Source: JAICLV01 sp036380925 (GTDB lineage: Bacteria; Actinomycetota; Actinomycetes; Acidothermales; Acidothermaceae). From it: a stretch of 25,065 bases of DNA. The notes under the pieces are model-generated. The model made no database searches, had not been told where the DNA came from, and saw nothing but the letters and a program-made list of their open reading frames with translations. Both the position numbers and the translations under genes were made by a program. The stretch covers positions 1 to 25,065 of the forward strand of contig DASVDW010000225.1 of the NCBI GenBank assembly GCA_036380925.1, given 5' to 3'. Below, piece after piece: positions 8,643 through 16,153 of this stretch; positions within the stretch are counted from its first letter, which is position 1, and every line of letters starts with the position of its first letter.

Positions 8643-10129
8643 CGGTCGCTCCTGTGGTAGACGTGGACACCGTCGCGGGAGAACACGTCACGGTAACCGT
8701 GCGACCGTAACCAAACCGCTCGACGTTGTATTTGCACGGCGTCGGAGAGCGGAAACTCGACGAACGCCTGGTCGAGCACGACCCACGGGGCGCCGCGCGG
8801 CGTCGCGTCGAGCAGCATCACCCGAGCTCGGTCCACCAGATGCGGGGCGAGGGTGTCGCTCGCCTCCACCGTGACGCCGCTGGGGACCACCGCGACGGCC
8901 GCGCCTTTGGCTCGCTCGAAGGCGGATGTCTGGTACTCGCTGGCGTGGATGAGCTGGTCGAACGGCATCCGTCCGCTCGCCCACACGGCGACCGCGGCGG
9001 CGCCCACGGCGAAGCCCAGCCCTGCTCCGCTGGCAAGCCTCGCGCGGTGTCGCGCGAGACGACCGGCGCCAGGGTTGGGCCCCGCCCGCAACGCGCGCAT
9101 CAGGTTGCCGACCGCGTCGGTCGCGGCCAGCGTGACGATCGGCGCGAATGGCGCCGAGTAGTGGTGGGTCAGCGTCCACTGATTCGGATTGTTCGAGAGC
9201 AACCGCTCGGCCAGCAGCGGCAGGGACAGCAACACGATCGGCGACCCGAAGGACAGATAGCCGAGCGGCGCGAAAAGCCAGCGAAACAAGGTGATTTTCG
9301 GGTGCGGTGAGAAAGCGGCGGCCCAGGTGCTGGCCGGATGCCGGATGACGTGCCAGGTGGCCTCGAGCGGATTCGAACCAAGCGCGGCGTAATAGTCCCA
9401 GTAGTAGCCCGACCGGCCGCCGGCCAGCGGGATGAGAACTCTCGTGGTGAGGACGGTCGCGACCAGCCCGATCGCCGACAGCGACCCGCCCAGCCGCCAC
9501 CGCTTCGTGCGAATGCCGACGACCACGCCGAACATCGCGACCACCAGGCCGAAGTCTTCCTTGACCAAGAGCAGCGCCAGCGCCGCGGCGACGGCCGACC
9601 GAAGTCGTCCGGCGTCGAGTCGTTCGATCGCGACGGCGAGCAACGGAACCGCGAACGCGATCTCGTGAAAATCCGCGGCCAGCGCGACCTGCAGCCCCCA
9701 TGACAAGGCGTACGCCAGCGCGACCAAAGCGGCCGCCGGTCGCCCGAGCCTGCGAGCGGCGAACTTCCAGATGAAAGGCACGGACGCCGCGAACAACAGG
9801 GCCTGCGCGACGAGCAACGTGGTCGCGTGCGGGAACAGCGCGTACACCGGGCCGAGCACCGCCAAAATCGGCGAGAAATGGTCGCCCAGGATGGAAAAGT
9901 GCGGGCCGAACCCGTTGTGCACGCCCTTCATCAGCGACACGGGGGCGCCGAAGTGCGCGTAGCCGCGAATCGCCTGGTCGAAGATGCCCAGGTCGTATCC
10001 CGCGGTCCGGAAGTGGCGCTGCTGCTCGACCGCGAAAACGGTGTACGCGACCGCCGCCGCCGCAGTCAGCCCACCGACTGCGGCAAGGTCGAGCCGCCGA
10101 CCATTCGGTCGCTCGCCGAGCAGGCTCAG
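8639..10129 (-). CDS. DUF2079 family polytopic membrane protein, probable CTG start
   Basis: Family hallmarks are GYDLGIFDQ (44-52) and GPHFSILGDHFSPIL, followed by about eight further hydrophobic segments. From CTG the product has 496 residues. The first in-frame GTG (9940) would delete the first membrane helix (about 15-33) and GYDLGIFDQ. Going upstream, the frame contains no ATG, GTG or TTG before a TGA stop near 10207. The codon CTG at 10129-10127 overlaps the rmlA stop as CTGA, the same geometry as the GTGA/ATGA junctions elsewhere in this chain, so I take it as the start. AAGG lies about 10 bases upstream. DUF2079 proteins are uncharacterised; a GT-C-like membrane role is an inference. 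The 3' end overlaps the next gene (GTGA). Confidence 0.85.
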   Translation of the reverse strand: MSLLGERPNGRRLDLAAVGGLTAAAAVAYTVFAVEQQRHFRTAGYDLGIFDQAIRGYAHFGAPVSLMKGVHNGFGPHFSILGDHFSPILAVLGPVYALFPHATTLLVAQALLFAASVPFIWKFAARRLGRPAAALVALAYALSWGLQVALAADFHEIAFAVPLLAVAIERLDAGRLRSAVAAALALLLVKEDFGLVVAMFGVVVGIRTKRWRLGGSLSAIGLVATVLTTRVLIPLAGGRSGYYWDYYAALGSNPLEATWHVIRHPASTWAAAFSPHPKITLFRWLFAPLGYLSFGSPIVLLSLPLLAERLLSNNPNQWTLTHHYSAPFAPIVTLAATDAVGNLMRALRAGPNPGAGRLARHRARLASGAGLGFAVGAAAVAVWASGRMPFDQLIHASEYQTSAFERAKGAAVAVVPSGVTVEASDTLAPHLVDRARVMLLDATPRGAPWVVLDQAFVEFPLSDAVQIQRRAVWLRSHGYRDVFSRDGVHVYHRSDR

Positions 10130-11190
10130 GCGAGAGAAACCTTGCTGTGGTCGCCGAGCATCAACCGGTGCGCCCGTGGCATCGCGGTCGATGGGGACAC
10201 CTCAACTTCCTTGCCGATAAGCGAATCCTCGATGCGGCTGACGCCGACGATCGTCGTCGACTCAAGCACGATCGAGTGCTCGACCTCGGTGCGTTCGATG
10301 CGGCAGTCGTGGTAGATCGAGGTGAACGGGCCGACGTAGCTGTCGACGATCGTGGTTCCCCGACCGATGATCGCGGGGCCGCGCACGGTGGAGCGCTCCA
10401 CCCGCGCGCCGTCTTCGATCACCACCCGGCCGATGATCCGGCTGACGTCGTCGATCGTGCCCCTGCACGACGGCTCGACCGACTCCAGCACCTTGCGGTT
10501 GCACTCCAGCATGTCTTCCAGGCGGCCGGTGTCCTTCCAGTAGCCGGTCACCAGGTGCGGCCGGACGTCCTTGCCGTTGTCGACCAGCCACTGGATAGCG
10601 TCGGTGATCTCCAACTCGCCGCGCCCGCTCGGTTGGATCGCCCGAACCGCCTCGTGAATGATCGGCGCGAACATGTAGACGCCGACCAGGGCGAGGTCGC
10701 TCCTGGGCTCGCTGGGCTTTTCGACCAGCCGGACGACGCGCCCCGCGTCGTCCAACTCGGCGATGCCGAACTGCTGCGGGTTTTCCACCTTGGTGAGCAA
10801 AATCTGCGCGTCCGGACCCCCGCGCTTGAACTCATCGACCAGATCGCTGATGCCACCGATGATGAAGTTGTCGCCGAGGTACATCACGAAGTCGTCGTCG
10901 CCGAGGAAGTCGCGCGCGATCAGCACGCAGTGCGCCAGGCCGAGCGGCGCCTCCTGCGGGATGTAGGTGGCCCGGATGCCGAGCGCCGATCCGTCGCCGA
11001 CGGCCACCTCGATCTCGGCTCGGGTGTCGCCGACGATGATCCCGACGTCGGTGATGCCGGCGTCGCGGATCGCCTCCAAGCCGTAGAACAGCACGGGCTT
11101 GTTGGCGACGGGCACCAGCTGCTTGGCGGACGTGTGGGTGATCGGGCGCAGCCGGGTGCCGGCGCCGCCCGAGAGCACAAGTGCCTTCAT
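10126..11190 (-). CDS. rmlA: Glucose-1-phosphate thymidylyltransferase, long form
   Basis: Makes dTDP-glucose from glucose 1-phosphate and dTTP, the first committed step to dTDP-rhamnose. Residues 1-240 form the nucleotidyltransferase domain: GGAGTRLRP (8-16), K23 in SAKQLVP, YLGDNF, VEKPSEPRSDLALVG, GRGELEITDAIQ and GYWKDTGRLEDM. Residues about 245-354 add hexapeptide-like beta-helix repeats (IIGRVVIEDGARVERSTV, IIGRGTTIVDS). The 354-residue length matches the long-form RmlA/StrD group and not the roughly 290-residue RfbA group. There is no Shine-Dalgarno before the ATG, but TAACGT lies 8 bases upstream, suggesting a leaderless mRNA. It follows the lipoprotein gene by 55 bases and its stop overlaps the CTG start of the DUF2079 gene. 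Confidence 0.95.
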   Translation of the reverse strand: MKALVLSGGAGTRLRPITHTSAKQLVPVANKPVLFYGLEAIRDAGITDVGIIVGDTRAEIEVAVGDGSALGIRATYIPQEAPLGLAHCVLIARDFLGDDDFVMYLGDNFIIGGISDLVDEFKRGGPDAQILLTKVENPQQFGIAELDDAGRVVRLVEKPSEPRSDLALVGVYMFAPIIHEAVRAIQPSGRGELEITDAIQWLVDNGKDVRPHLVTGYWKDTGRLEDMLECNRKVLESVEPSCRGTIDDVSRIIGRVVIEDGARVERSTVRGPAIIGRGTTIVDSYVGPFTSIYHDCRIERTEVEHSIVLESTTIVGVSRIEDSLIGKEVEVSPSTAMPRAHRLMLGDHSKVSLA

Positions 11191-11198
11191 GCGCCCGA

Positions 11199-11204
11199 AC
11201 GTTA
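11199..11204 (-). promoter_or_regulatory. Candidate leaderless -10 element for rmlA
   Basis: On the minus strand TAACGT fits the actinobacterial TANNNT consensus and ends 8 bases before the rmlA ATG. Transcription starting 6-8 bases downstream would begin at or beside the start codon. The lack of any Shine-Dalgarno fits this. No clear -35 was seen. Confidence 0.4.
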
Positions 11205-11245
11205 CCGGAGCGGTCCTAAGCGGTCGCTGAGAAGCGGCTGCGGAT

Positions 11246-12727
11246 CTAGCTGGGCTGCAGCGGGTCGGCGCTGGTCTGGCCGCGCCCGCCCGCCGACCCC
11301 GGCCAGTTCTTGCACGGCGGCGGGTGCCACCCTCCCGCCGGTCTCGCAGCGACCGCGGCGCCGTTCGCCGGGAGGGTGATCGTTACCGTGACCGGGTTCG
11401 GGTCGGGCGCGCACCACGGGAGGTACCAGTACAGGTGCGTCGCCGCCGAGGCGCCAGGCGCGAGGACGACGGTGGGCGTCGCCGGGTTCGCGCCTTGGAC
11501 GACGAACCGCTGATCGACGCTCGTCATCTTCAGCAGCGTCCCGTCGGCGCCGGTGATCGCGACCGCGGGCGCCCCACGCACCGAGCACGCGGCGGCCGAC
11601 CGGTTGGTGAGCGTCAGCGACACCTCGGTGGCGACCCCCTTCATCCCATACAGGTTGGGCGGTCCCGGCGCCGATCCTGGGCCGGTGATGGCGGCCGCGA
11701 GTTGCGCTGCCGCGCACGGGGAGTCGGCGCCCTCGACCTCGACGGACTCGCAGCCGCCCGCCTTCCCGCCGACCGGACCCGCGAGAGTCCAGCACAGCTG
11801 CGCTCGCAACGTGGGCGTGTTCGCCGGCACCGCGATCTCCATCGCGAAGCGCGCGGTCTGGCCGGCCATGATGTCGTGCACGACGTCGCAGTTGAGCTGG
11901 AGCAGCGCCTTGCCCACGCCACCAAGCGATTGCAGGTAGCTCGGGCACGGGTCGAGCACCATGTCGGCGCCGGTCGGGTTGGCGATGTCGACCACGTAAT
12001 CCAACTGCCCGCCAGCCTCCACACTCACCGGCGTCTCGAGCGTGACCGTTGCGCCCGTCAGCGGCGGCGTCGGGTACGTCGGATCGGGCGGCGGCACGCC
12101 GAATTCGCCTACCTGCAAGCCACATTCGACGTCGAAGTTGCCGCGCACCGTGACGCTGCCACCGCCCGGCATCGAGACCACGAGAGCGTGATAGGTCGAC
12201 ACCGGGCCGGCGCCTCCGTTGTTGGCGGCGCAGTCGCGCATGGTCTGCATCTCGAGGTGGGTTTGGCCGCCGGGCGACAACGCGACCGGGACGACGGGGA
12301 ACAGCTTCGCCGGCGTCGCCGTGACCGGCCTCTTTCCGGACTCGGTCGCGACCGCCCGCGGCGTGCCGCGAAGCGCGCATGTCTTGGTGCCGATGTTCGT
12401 GAAGGTGAACCTGAGGAACAGGCTGCCCGCGCCGCCCTCCGCGCCGTCGTAGGCGGCACGCACGTCGGAGGCCGCGCACGGCGGACCCGCGGTGGGCAGC
12501 GGCGCGGCGGGCAGCGGCGAGCCGAGCGACGCCGACCCTGGCCGGTCGACCCACGGCACCGCACCCTGCGCCGACGGCGTCGCGGCCGGCGTGGTCGGTG
12601 TGGCCGGCGTGGTCGGTGTGGTCGGCTGCGGAGGGCCGGAGGCCGCCGGAGTCGCCACCGGTTTCGCGGCGCACGCGCTCAGCGCCGCCGTGACGAGGAT
12701 CACGGCCGACCACCCGACCAACCTCAT
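11246..12727 (-). CDS. Secreted lipoprotein with two DUF4232-like domains
   Basis: A 493-residue lipoprotein. The signal peptide (VGWSAVILVTAALSAC) ends in lipobox LSAC, with C19 the lipidation site. A low-complexity Thr/Pro linker follows (TPTTPATPTTPAATP, about 37-51). Two repeats resemble the actinobacterial DUF4232 domain. The first is at about 84-210, with C84 in PCAASDV and C117 in NIGTKTCALRGTP. The second is toward the C-terminus, with DSPCAAAQL and NRSAAACSVRGAPAV. Between them is another beta-rich segment with NPTGADMVLDPCPSY. The paired Cys suggest disulfides outside the membrane. ATG at 12727 has no strong Shine-Dalgarno. The gene is divergent from the first LCP gene (181-base gap) and lies 55 bases upstream of rmlA. 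Its molecular function is unknown; envelope location is well supported, ligand binding is a guess. Confidence 0.88.
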   Translation of the reverse strand: MRLVGWSAVILVTAALSACAAKPVATPAASGPPQPTTPTTPATPTTPAATPSAQGAVPWVDRPGSASLGSPLPAAPLPTAGPPCAASDVRAAYDGAEGGAGSLFLRFTFTNIGTKTCALRGTPRAVATESGKRPVTATPAKLFPVVPVALSPGGQTHLEMQTMRDCAANNGGAGPVSTYHALVVSMPGGGSVTVRGNFDVECGLQVGEFGVPPPDPTYPTPPLTGATVTLETPVSVEAGGQLDYVVDIANPTGADMVLDPCPSYLQSLGGVGKALLQLNCDVVHDIMAGQTARFAMEIAVPANTPTLRAQLCWTLAGPVGGKAGGCESVEVEGADSPCAAAQLAAAITGPGSAPGPPNLYGMKGVATEVSLTLTNRSAAACSVRGAPAVAITGADGTLLKMTSVDQRFVVQGANPATPTVVLAPGASAATHLYWYLPWCAPDPNPVTVTITLPANGAAVAARPAGGWHPPPCKNWPGSAGGRGQTSADPLQPS

Positions 12728-12908
12728 GCCCCGTGCGACGCGCGAGGGTGAGAGCCGGTTGCACGCGAGCGCGGCCGCGTCGGTCCCGTCGTCCGGCGAA
12801 GAGCGCGGTTAGCCTCGAAGTGATCCGCTCCACGCCGTCCGAGCGCAACCTCGGCGGCGTTTGCGGCGTCCGATTTGTGTAGTCCGACGTTCCGTCGTGA
12901 GGAGACCC
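12728..12908. promoter_or_regulatory. Divergent intergenic region, lipoprotein versus LCP gene 1
   Basis: These 181 bases must carry both promoters. On the plus strand TAGCCT at 12810-12815 fits TANNNT and would give an LCP leader of about 85 bases, but no good -35 lies 17-18 bases before it. On the minus strand I see no good match. The LCP gene has a clear Shine-Dalgarno (GAGGAG at about 12898-12903). Confidence 0.35.
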
Positions 12909-14378
12909 GTGAGCGACCCGATCCTGCCGCCCGAGCTGAACCCTCGGGGCCCAGGTGCGTCGTTCGCGGCCGCGCCGAAAGTGCCGTCCGGACGACGCGG
13001 CTGGCGCCGTCCGCTCGGCATCACCGCCGCCGTGATCGCGGTCGTCGTCTTGCTGGCCAGCGGAGTGCTCTACACCCGCTACCTGCACTACGACCACAAC
13101 CTGACCAAGGCGGCCGGCGTGCTGCAGCCGGGCGGCTCCAAGTCGGCCGACGGAGCCGAGAACGTGCTGCTGGTCGGCTCCGACAGCCGCAGCGGCGCAG
13201 GCGACCAGTTCGCCCAAGCCCCGAAGGGCCAAGAGCAGGTCATCGGTCAACGCTCCGACACGGTGATCCTCGCGCACCTCGCCAAGGGCCATCAAAGGGC
13301 GACCCTCGTCTCGCTGCCGCGCGACTCGTGGATCAACATCCCGGCCTACACCGACGCCAAGGGCGTCGCGCACCCCGCGCACATGGATAAGCTGAACGCC
13401 GCGTTCTCCCTCGGCGGCGCGTCGTTGCTGGTGAAGACGGTGCAGCAGCTGACCGGTGTGCACATCGACCACTACGTGGAGATCGACTTCGCCGGGTTCC
13501 AGAAGATGGTGAACTCGCTGGGCGGCGTCGACGTCTGCCTGGCCCGGCCGGCCCACGACAAGAACACCGGCATCAACCTCAGCGCCGGACACCACCACCT
13601 GGACGGCCAACAAGCGCTCGCCTATGTGCGGCAGCGTTACGGCTTGCCGCTCGGCGACATCGACCGCATCAAGCGGCAGCAGGCCTTCCTCGCGGCCATG
13701 GTGCGCGAGGTGGAAAGCGCGGGAACCCTGGCGAATCCCTTGAAGCTGAACGCCTTCATCGACGCGCTCACCAAGTCGGTGACGGTCGACTCCGGGACGA
13801 GCGCCGCCGACCTCGGCAAGCTCGCGCTCAAGCTCAAGGGCGTCAGCTCGGGCAACGTGGTGCTCACCACGATGCCGTTGTCCGGGTTCGGCAAGGAGAA
13901 CGGCCAAGACGTCGACGTCGTCGACCAGGCCAAAGCGCAGGCGCTGTTCCAGTCCCTGATCGACGACACCGCCGGCGGGTCGGGCTCGACCGCGCCCGCC
14001 GCCGGACCGACGGTGGCACCCGGCGCGGTGCGTGTGAAGGTCTTCAACGGCGCCGGCGTCTCCGGCCTCGCCGCGCGCGCGTCGGCCGACTTGACCAAGC
14101 TCGGCTTCGTCGTCGACGGCTCGCCCGGCAACCGCGGCTCGGGCGCGACGACGTCCGTCATCGAGTACAACCCGAGCCAGGCCGCGGCGGCCCGCACGCT
14201 CGCGGCGGTGATACCCGGCGCCACTTTGAAGGAGAACGCGCAGTTGGGCGCCGACGTCGAACTGGTGCTCGGCTCCTCGTACCACGGCGCCGGAAACGCC
14301 CAGCCGTCGGCGTCGACGCCGGCCGGAACGGTCACCGGGGGCGGAACGACCGCGGCCACCGCCAGCTGCCCGAACTAG
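12909..14378 (+). CDS. LCP (LytR-CpsA-Psr) family glycopolymer-peptidoglycan ligase with LytR_C domain
   Basis: LCP enzymes move wall glycopolymers from polyprenyl-pyrophosphate carriers to peptidoglycan on the outer face of the membrane. GTG at 12909 follows GAGGAG by 5 bases, giving 489 residues. There is a cytosolic tail (1-36) and one membrane helix (about 37-56). The LCP domain (about 84-265) shows LLVGSDSRSG (87-96), RSDTVILAHL (115-124), SLPRDSWI (135-142), HMDKLNAAFSLGG (158-170), HYVEIDFAGF (188-197), GGVDVC (205-210) and LDGQQALAYVRQRYG (231-245). These include the Arg and Asp residues expected to bind the pyrophosphate. A LytR_C domain covers about 374-456, followed by a Ser/Thr/Gly-rich tail ending in SCPN with a lone C487. 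Unlike LCP 2 it lacks the Cys before VKTVQQLTG. A second LCP gene follows after 180 bases. Confidence 0.95.
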   Translation: MSDPILPPELNPRGPGASFAAAPKVPSGRRGWRRPLGITAAVIAVVVLLASGVLYTRYLHYDHNLTKAAGVLQPGGSKSADGAENVLLVGSDSRSGAGDQFAQAPKGQEQVIGQRSDTVILAHLAKGHQRATLVSLPRDSWINIPAYTDAKGVAHPAHMDKLNAAFSLGGASLLVKTVQQLTGVHIDHYVEIDFAGFQKMVNSLGGVDVCLARPAHDKNTGINLSAGHHHLDGQQALAYVRQRYGLPLGDIDRIKRQQAFLAAMVREVESAGTLANPLKLNAFIDALTKSVTVDSGTSAADLGKLALKLKGVSSGNVVLTTMPLSGFGKENGQDVDVVDQAKAQALFQSLIDDTAGGSGSTAPAAGPTVAPGAVRVKVFNGAGVSGLAARASADLTKLGFVVDGSPGNRGSGATTSVIEYNPSQAAAARTLAAVIPGATLKENAQLGADVELVLGSSYHGAGNAQPSASTPAGTVTGGGTTAATASCPN

Positions 14379-14392
14379 CGCGGAACCGCGCT
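14377..14392 (+). terminator. Hairpin at the end of LCP gene 1
   Basis: AGCGCGG-AA-CCGCGCT is a perfect 7-base inverted repeat that starts inside the TAG stop codon of LCP gene 1. A second stem, GCCGTC-N8-GACGGC (14399-14418), follows at once, and its loop contains TACTAT. There is no T-tract, as often in actinobacteria, so termination is plausible but unproven; the element could also slow or tune read-through into LCP gene 2. Confidence 0.45.
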
Positions 14393-14558
14393 TGGCCGGC
14401 CGTCGTTACTATGACGGCAGATTTCGCCGGCAGATTTTGGCCGCGGCGGGCAACCTGGGCGCCGCGTGAACCGTCTGCGAAAGTGAATCGTGTGCGATCT
14501 GGCGGTCTGACCGTCCATCCGCGCGCGACCGGAGCAACGATCAGGAGCGGCGCGCCAG

Positions 14559-16142
14559 ATGCGACGGCAGTTCGGACGCCATCGGCTGCTCGACCCTCGA
14601 GGTGAGCAGGCCAGCTACGAACACGCGCAGCGGCGGGCGCGCATCATCGGCCGCATCGTCGTCGGTTTGCTGGCCGCGATCGTCCTGGTCGCGGCGGTCG
14701 GGGTGCTGACGGTCAAGAGCATCCTCGACAAGGTGCACCACACGGCGTCGATCGACACCTACATTCCGGCGAGCGAGCGACCGGCGAAGGAGACACCCGA
14801 CCCGGCGAGCGGAAACAAGGGCACGCCGCAGAACATCCTCATCCTCGGCGTCGACTCCCGCCTCGGCGAGAACAGCCAATTCCAGGTGACGACCGGGCCG
14901 AAGCAGACCGAGACGCTTTCTGACACCGCGATCCTCGCGCACCTGTCCGGCGACGGTAAGAGCGTCACGCTCATCAGCGTTCCGCGCGACTCCGTGGTGA
15001 AGATCCCGGCGTGCGACAAGGTCGACGCCGACGGCAACATCGTGCGCGACAGCGGCGGCCAGCCGGTGATGACATCGTCGACGACGGCGCTGTTCAACGA
15101 GGCGATCCAGCGCGGCGGGCCCGCCTGCACGGTGAAGACGCTCGAGCAACTCACCGGCGTCTACATCGACCACTACCTTGAGATCGACTTCCAGGGCGTC
15201 ATCAAGATGTCCAACGCGCTCGGCGGCGTGCCGATGAACATCTGCTCGCCGATCCGCGACGCGCACACCGGCCTGAACCTCCCCGCCGGCGAGGTCAACC
15301 TGAAGGGCGACCAGGCGCTGGCCTTCGTCCGCGCGCGCTACGGGTTGACCGGCGGCGACGACCTGCACCGGATTCAGCGGCAGCAGCAGTTCATGGCGTC
15401 GATGGTGCGCAAGGCGCTGACGTCGTCCAATCTCTTCAATCTGCCGTCGATGACCCGCTTCTACGGCGACGTGGCGAGTTCGCTGACCACCGACATGGGC
15501 AGCTCCACGCTGATCAACCTCGCGCTGCGCTACCGCCACCTCGACACCAAGAACATCGTGTTCGCGACGGTGCCGACCTATCCCGCGCCGAAGGGCGACA
15601 CCTGGTACCAGCACCTTTACTGGAGCGACGACGAGGCCCGGGCGCTGTTCGACGCGGTCAAGGAAGACCGGCCGCTGACCGCGACGTCGTCGAACGGGCG
15701 ACAGGTCGCGTCGCTCACCGTGGCGCCGTCGAACGTGACGGTGCGGGTGATGAACGGCACGACCAGCAACGGTCTCGCCGGCCAGACGGCGAACGAGCTG
15801 GCCTCCCGCGGGTTCCGCATCGCCGGCATCGGCACCGCGCCCCAGCCGACGGCCAAGACGACCCTCACCTACTCGGCCAGCCGCACCAACTCGGCGCAGA
15901 CCCTGGCGGCGGCGCTCGGCGTCACGCCGGAGAAGGTGATCTCGTCCACCGCCGGCACGGTCGTCACCTTGACCATCGGCAGCGACTGGAACGGCCTGGC
16001 CAGCGAAAGCGTCACGCCAACGACCACGCCGGCGACCACGCCGGCGCCGGGCGCGGCGTCCGGGTCGCCCGCGCCCTCCGGCTCCCCCATCCCCGGGGTG
16101 AAGACGACGGACGCCAGCACCCAGACCTGCGTCGAAGGCTGA
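14559..16142 (+). CDS. Second LCP (LytR-CpsA-Psr) family glycopolymer-peptidoglycan ligase
   Basis: A 527-residue paralogue of the preceding gene. AGGAG lies 11 bases before the ATG. There is a basic cytosolic tail (1-32), a membrane helix at about 33-55, and an LCP domain at about 91-285: ILILGVDSRLG (93-103), LSDTAILAHL (120-129), SVPRDSVVKIP (140-150), FNEAIQRGGPACTVKTLEQLTG (179-200), DHYLEIDFQG (204-213), GGVPMNIC (222-229) and GDQALAFVRARYG (250-262). The Cys pair C190/C229 is the one that forms a disulfide in many actinobacterial LCP enzymes. LytR_C covers about 392-475. A Thr/Pro/Ala linker then ends with a lone C524 (TQTCVEG). The ligated polymer is not readable; rhamnose-linked wall polymer fits the context. 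The gene is convergent with the thioesterase gene, with 7 bases between the stops. Confidence 0.95.
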   Translation: MRRQFGRHRLLDPRGEQASYEHAQRRARIIGRIVVGLLAAIVLVAAVGVLTVKSILDKVHHTASIDTYIPASERPAKETPDPASGNKGTPQNILILGVDSRLGENSQFQVTTGPKQTETLSDTAILAHLSGDGKSVTLISVPRDSVVKIPACDKVDADGNIVRDSGGQPVMTSSTTALFNEAIQRGGPACTVKTLEQLTGVYIDHYLEIDFQGVIKMSNALGGVPMNICSPIRDAHTGLNLPAGEVNLKGDQALAFVRARYGLTGGDDLHRIQRQQQFMASMVRKALTSSNLFNLPSMTRFYGDVASSLTTDMGSSTLINLALRYRHLDTKNIVFATVPTYPAPKGDTWYQHLYWSDDEARALFDAVKEDRPLTATSSNGRQVASLTVAPSNVTVRVMNGTTSNGLAGQTANELASRGFRIAGIGTAPQPTAKTTLTYSASRTNSAQTLAAALGVTPEKVISSTAGTVVTLTIGSDWNGLASESVTPTTTPATTPAPGAASGSPAPSGSPIPGVKTTDASTQTCVEG

Positions 16143-16153
16143 CGGGCCGTCAG
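16139..16153. terminator. Palindrome containing both stop codons of convergent genes
   Basis: CTGACGG-G-CCGTCAG is a perfect inverted repeat. The left arm holds the TGA of LCP gene 2 (16140-16142) and the right arm the TGA of the thioesterase gene on the other strand (16150-16152). It is symmetric, so it could end transcription both ways. No T-tracts flank it. Confidence 0.4.

Noticed and set aside
6144..8660. 838-codon plus-strand frame antisense to the GT-C-like gene
   Set aside because: Arg/Gln/Asp-rich composition with no domain; the minus-strand frame has membrane helices and NTGA coupling on its start.
9800..10210. Frameshift or pseudogene at the 5' end of the DUF2079 gene
   Set aside because: The frame is continuous and protein-like (membrane helix, GYDLGIFDQ) right up to the rmlA stop; only a standard start codon is missing, best explained by CTG.
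11202..14285. Very long minus-strand open frame (over 1000 codons) across the lipoprotein and LCP 1
   Set aside because: It has Arg/Gly/Ala-rich low-complexity composition, and it overlaps two well-supported genes (the lipoprotein and LCP 1) with clear domains. It is a high-GC shadow frame.
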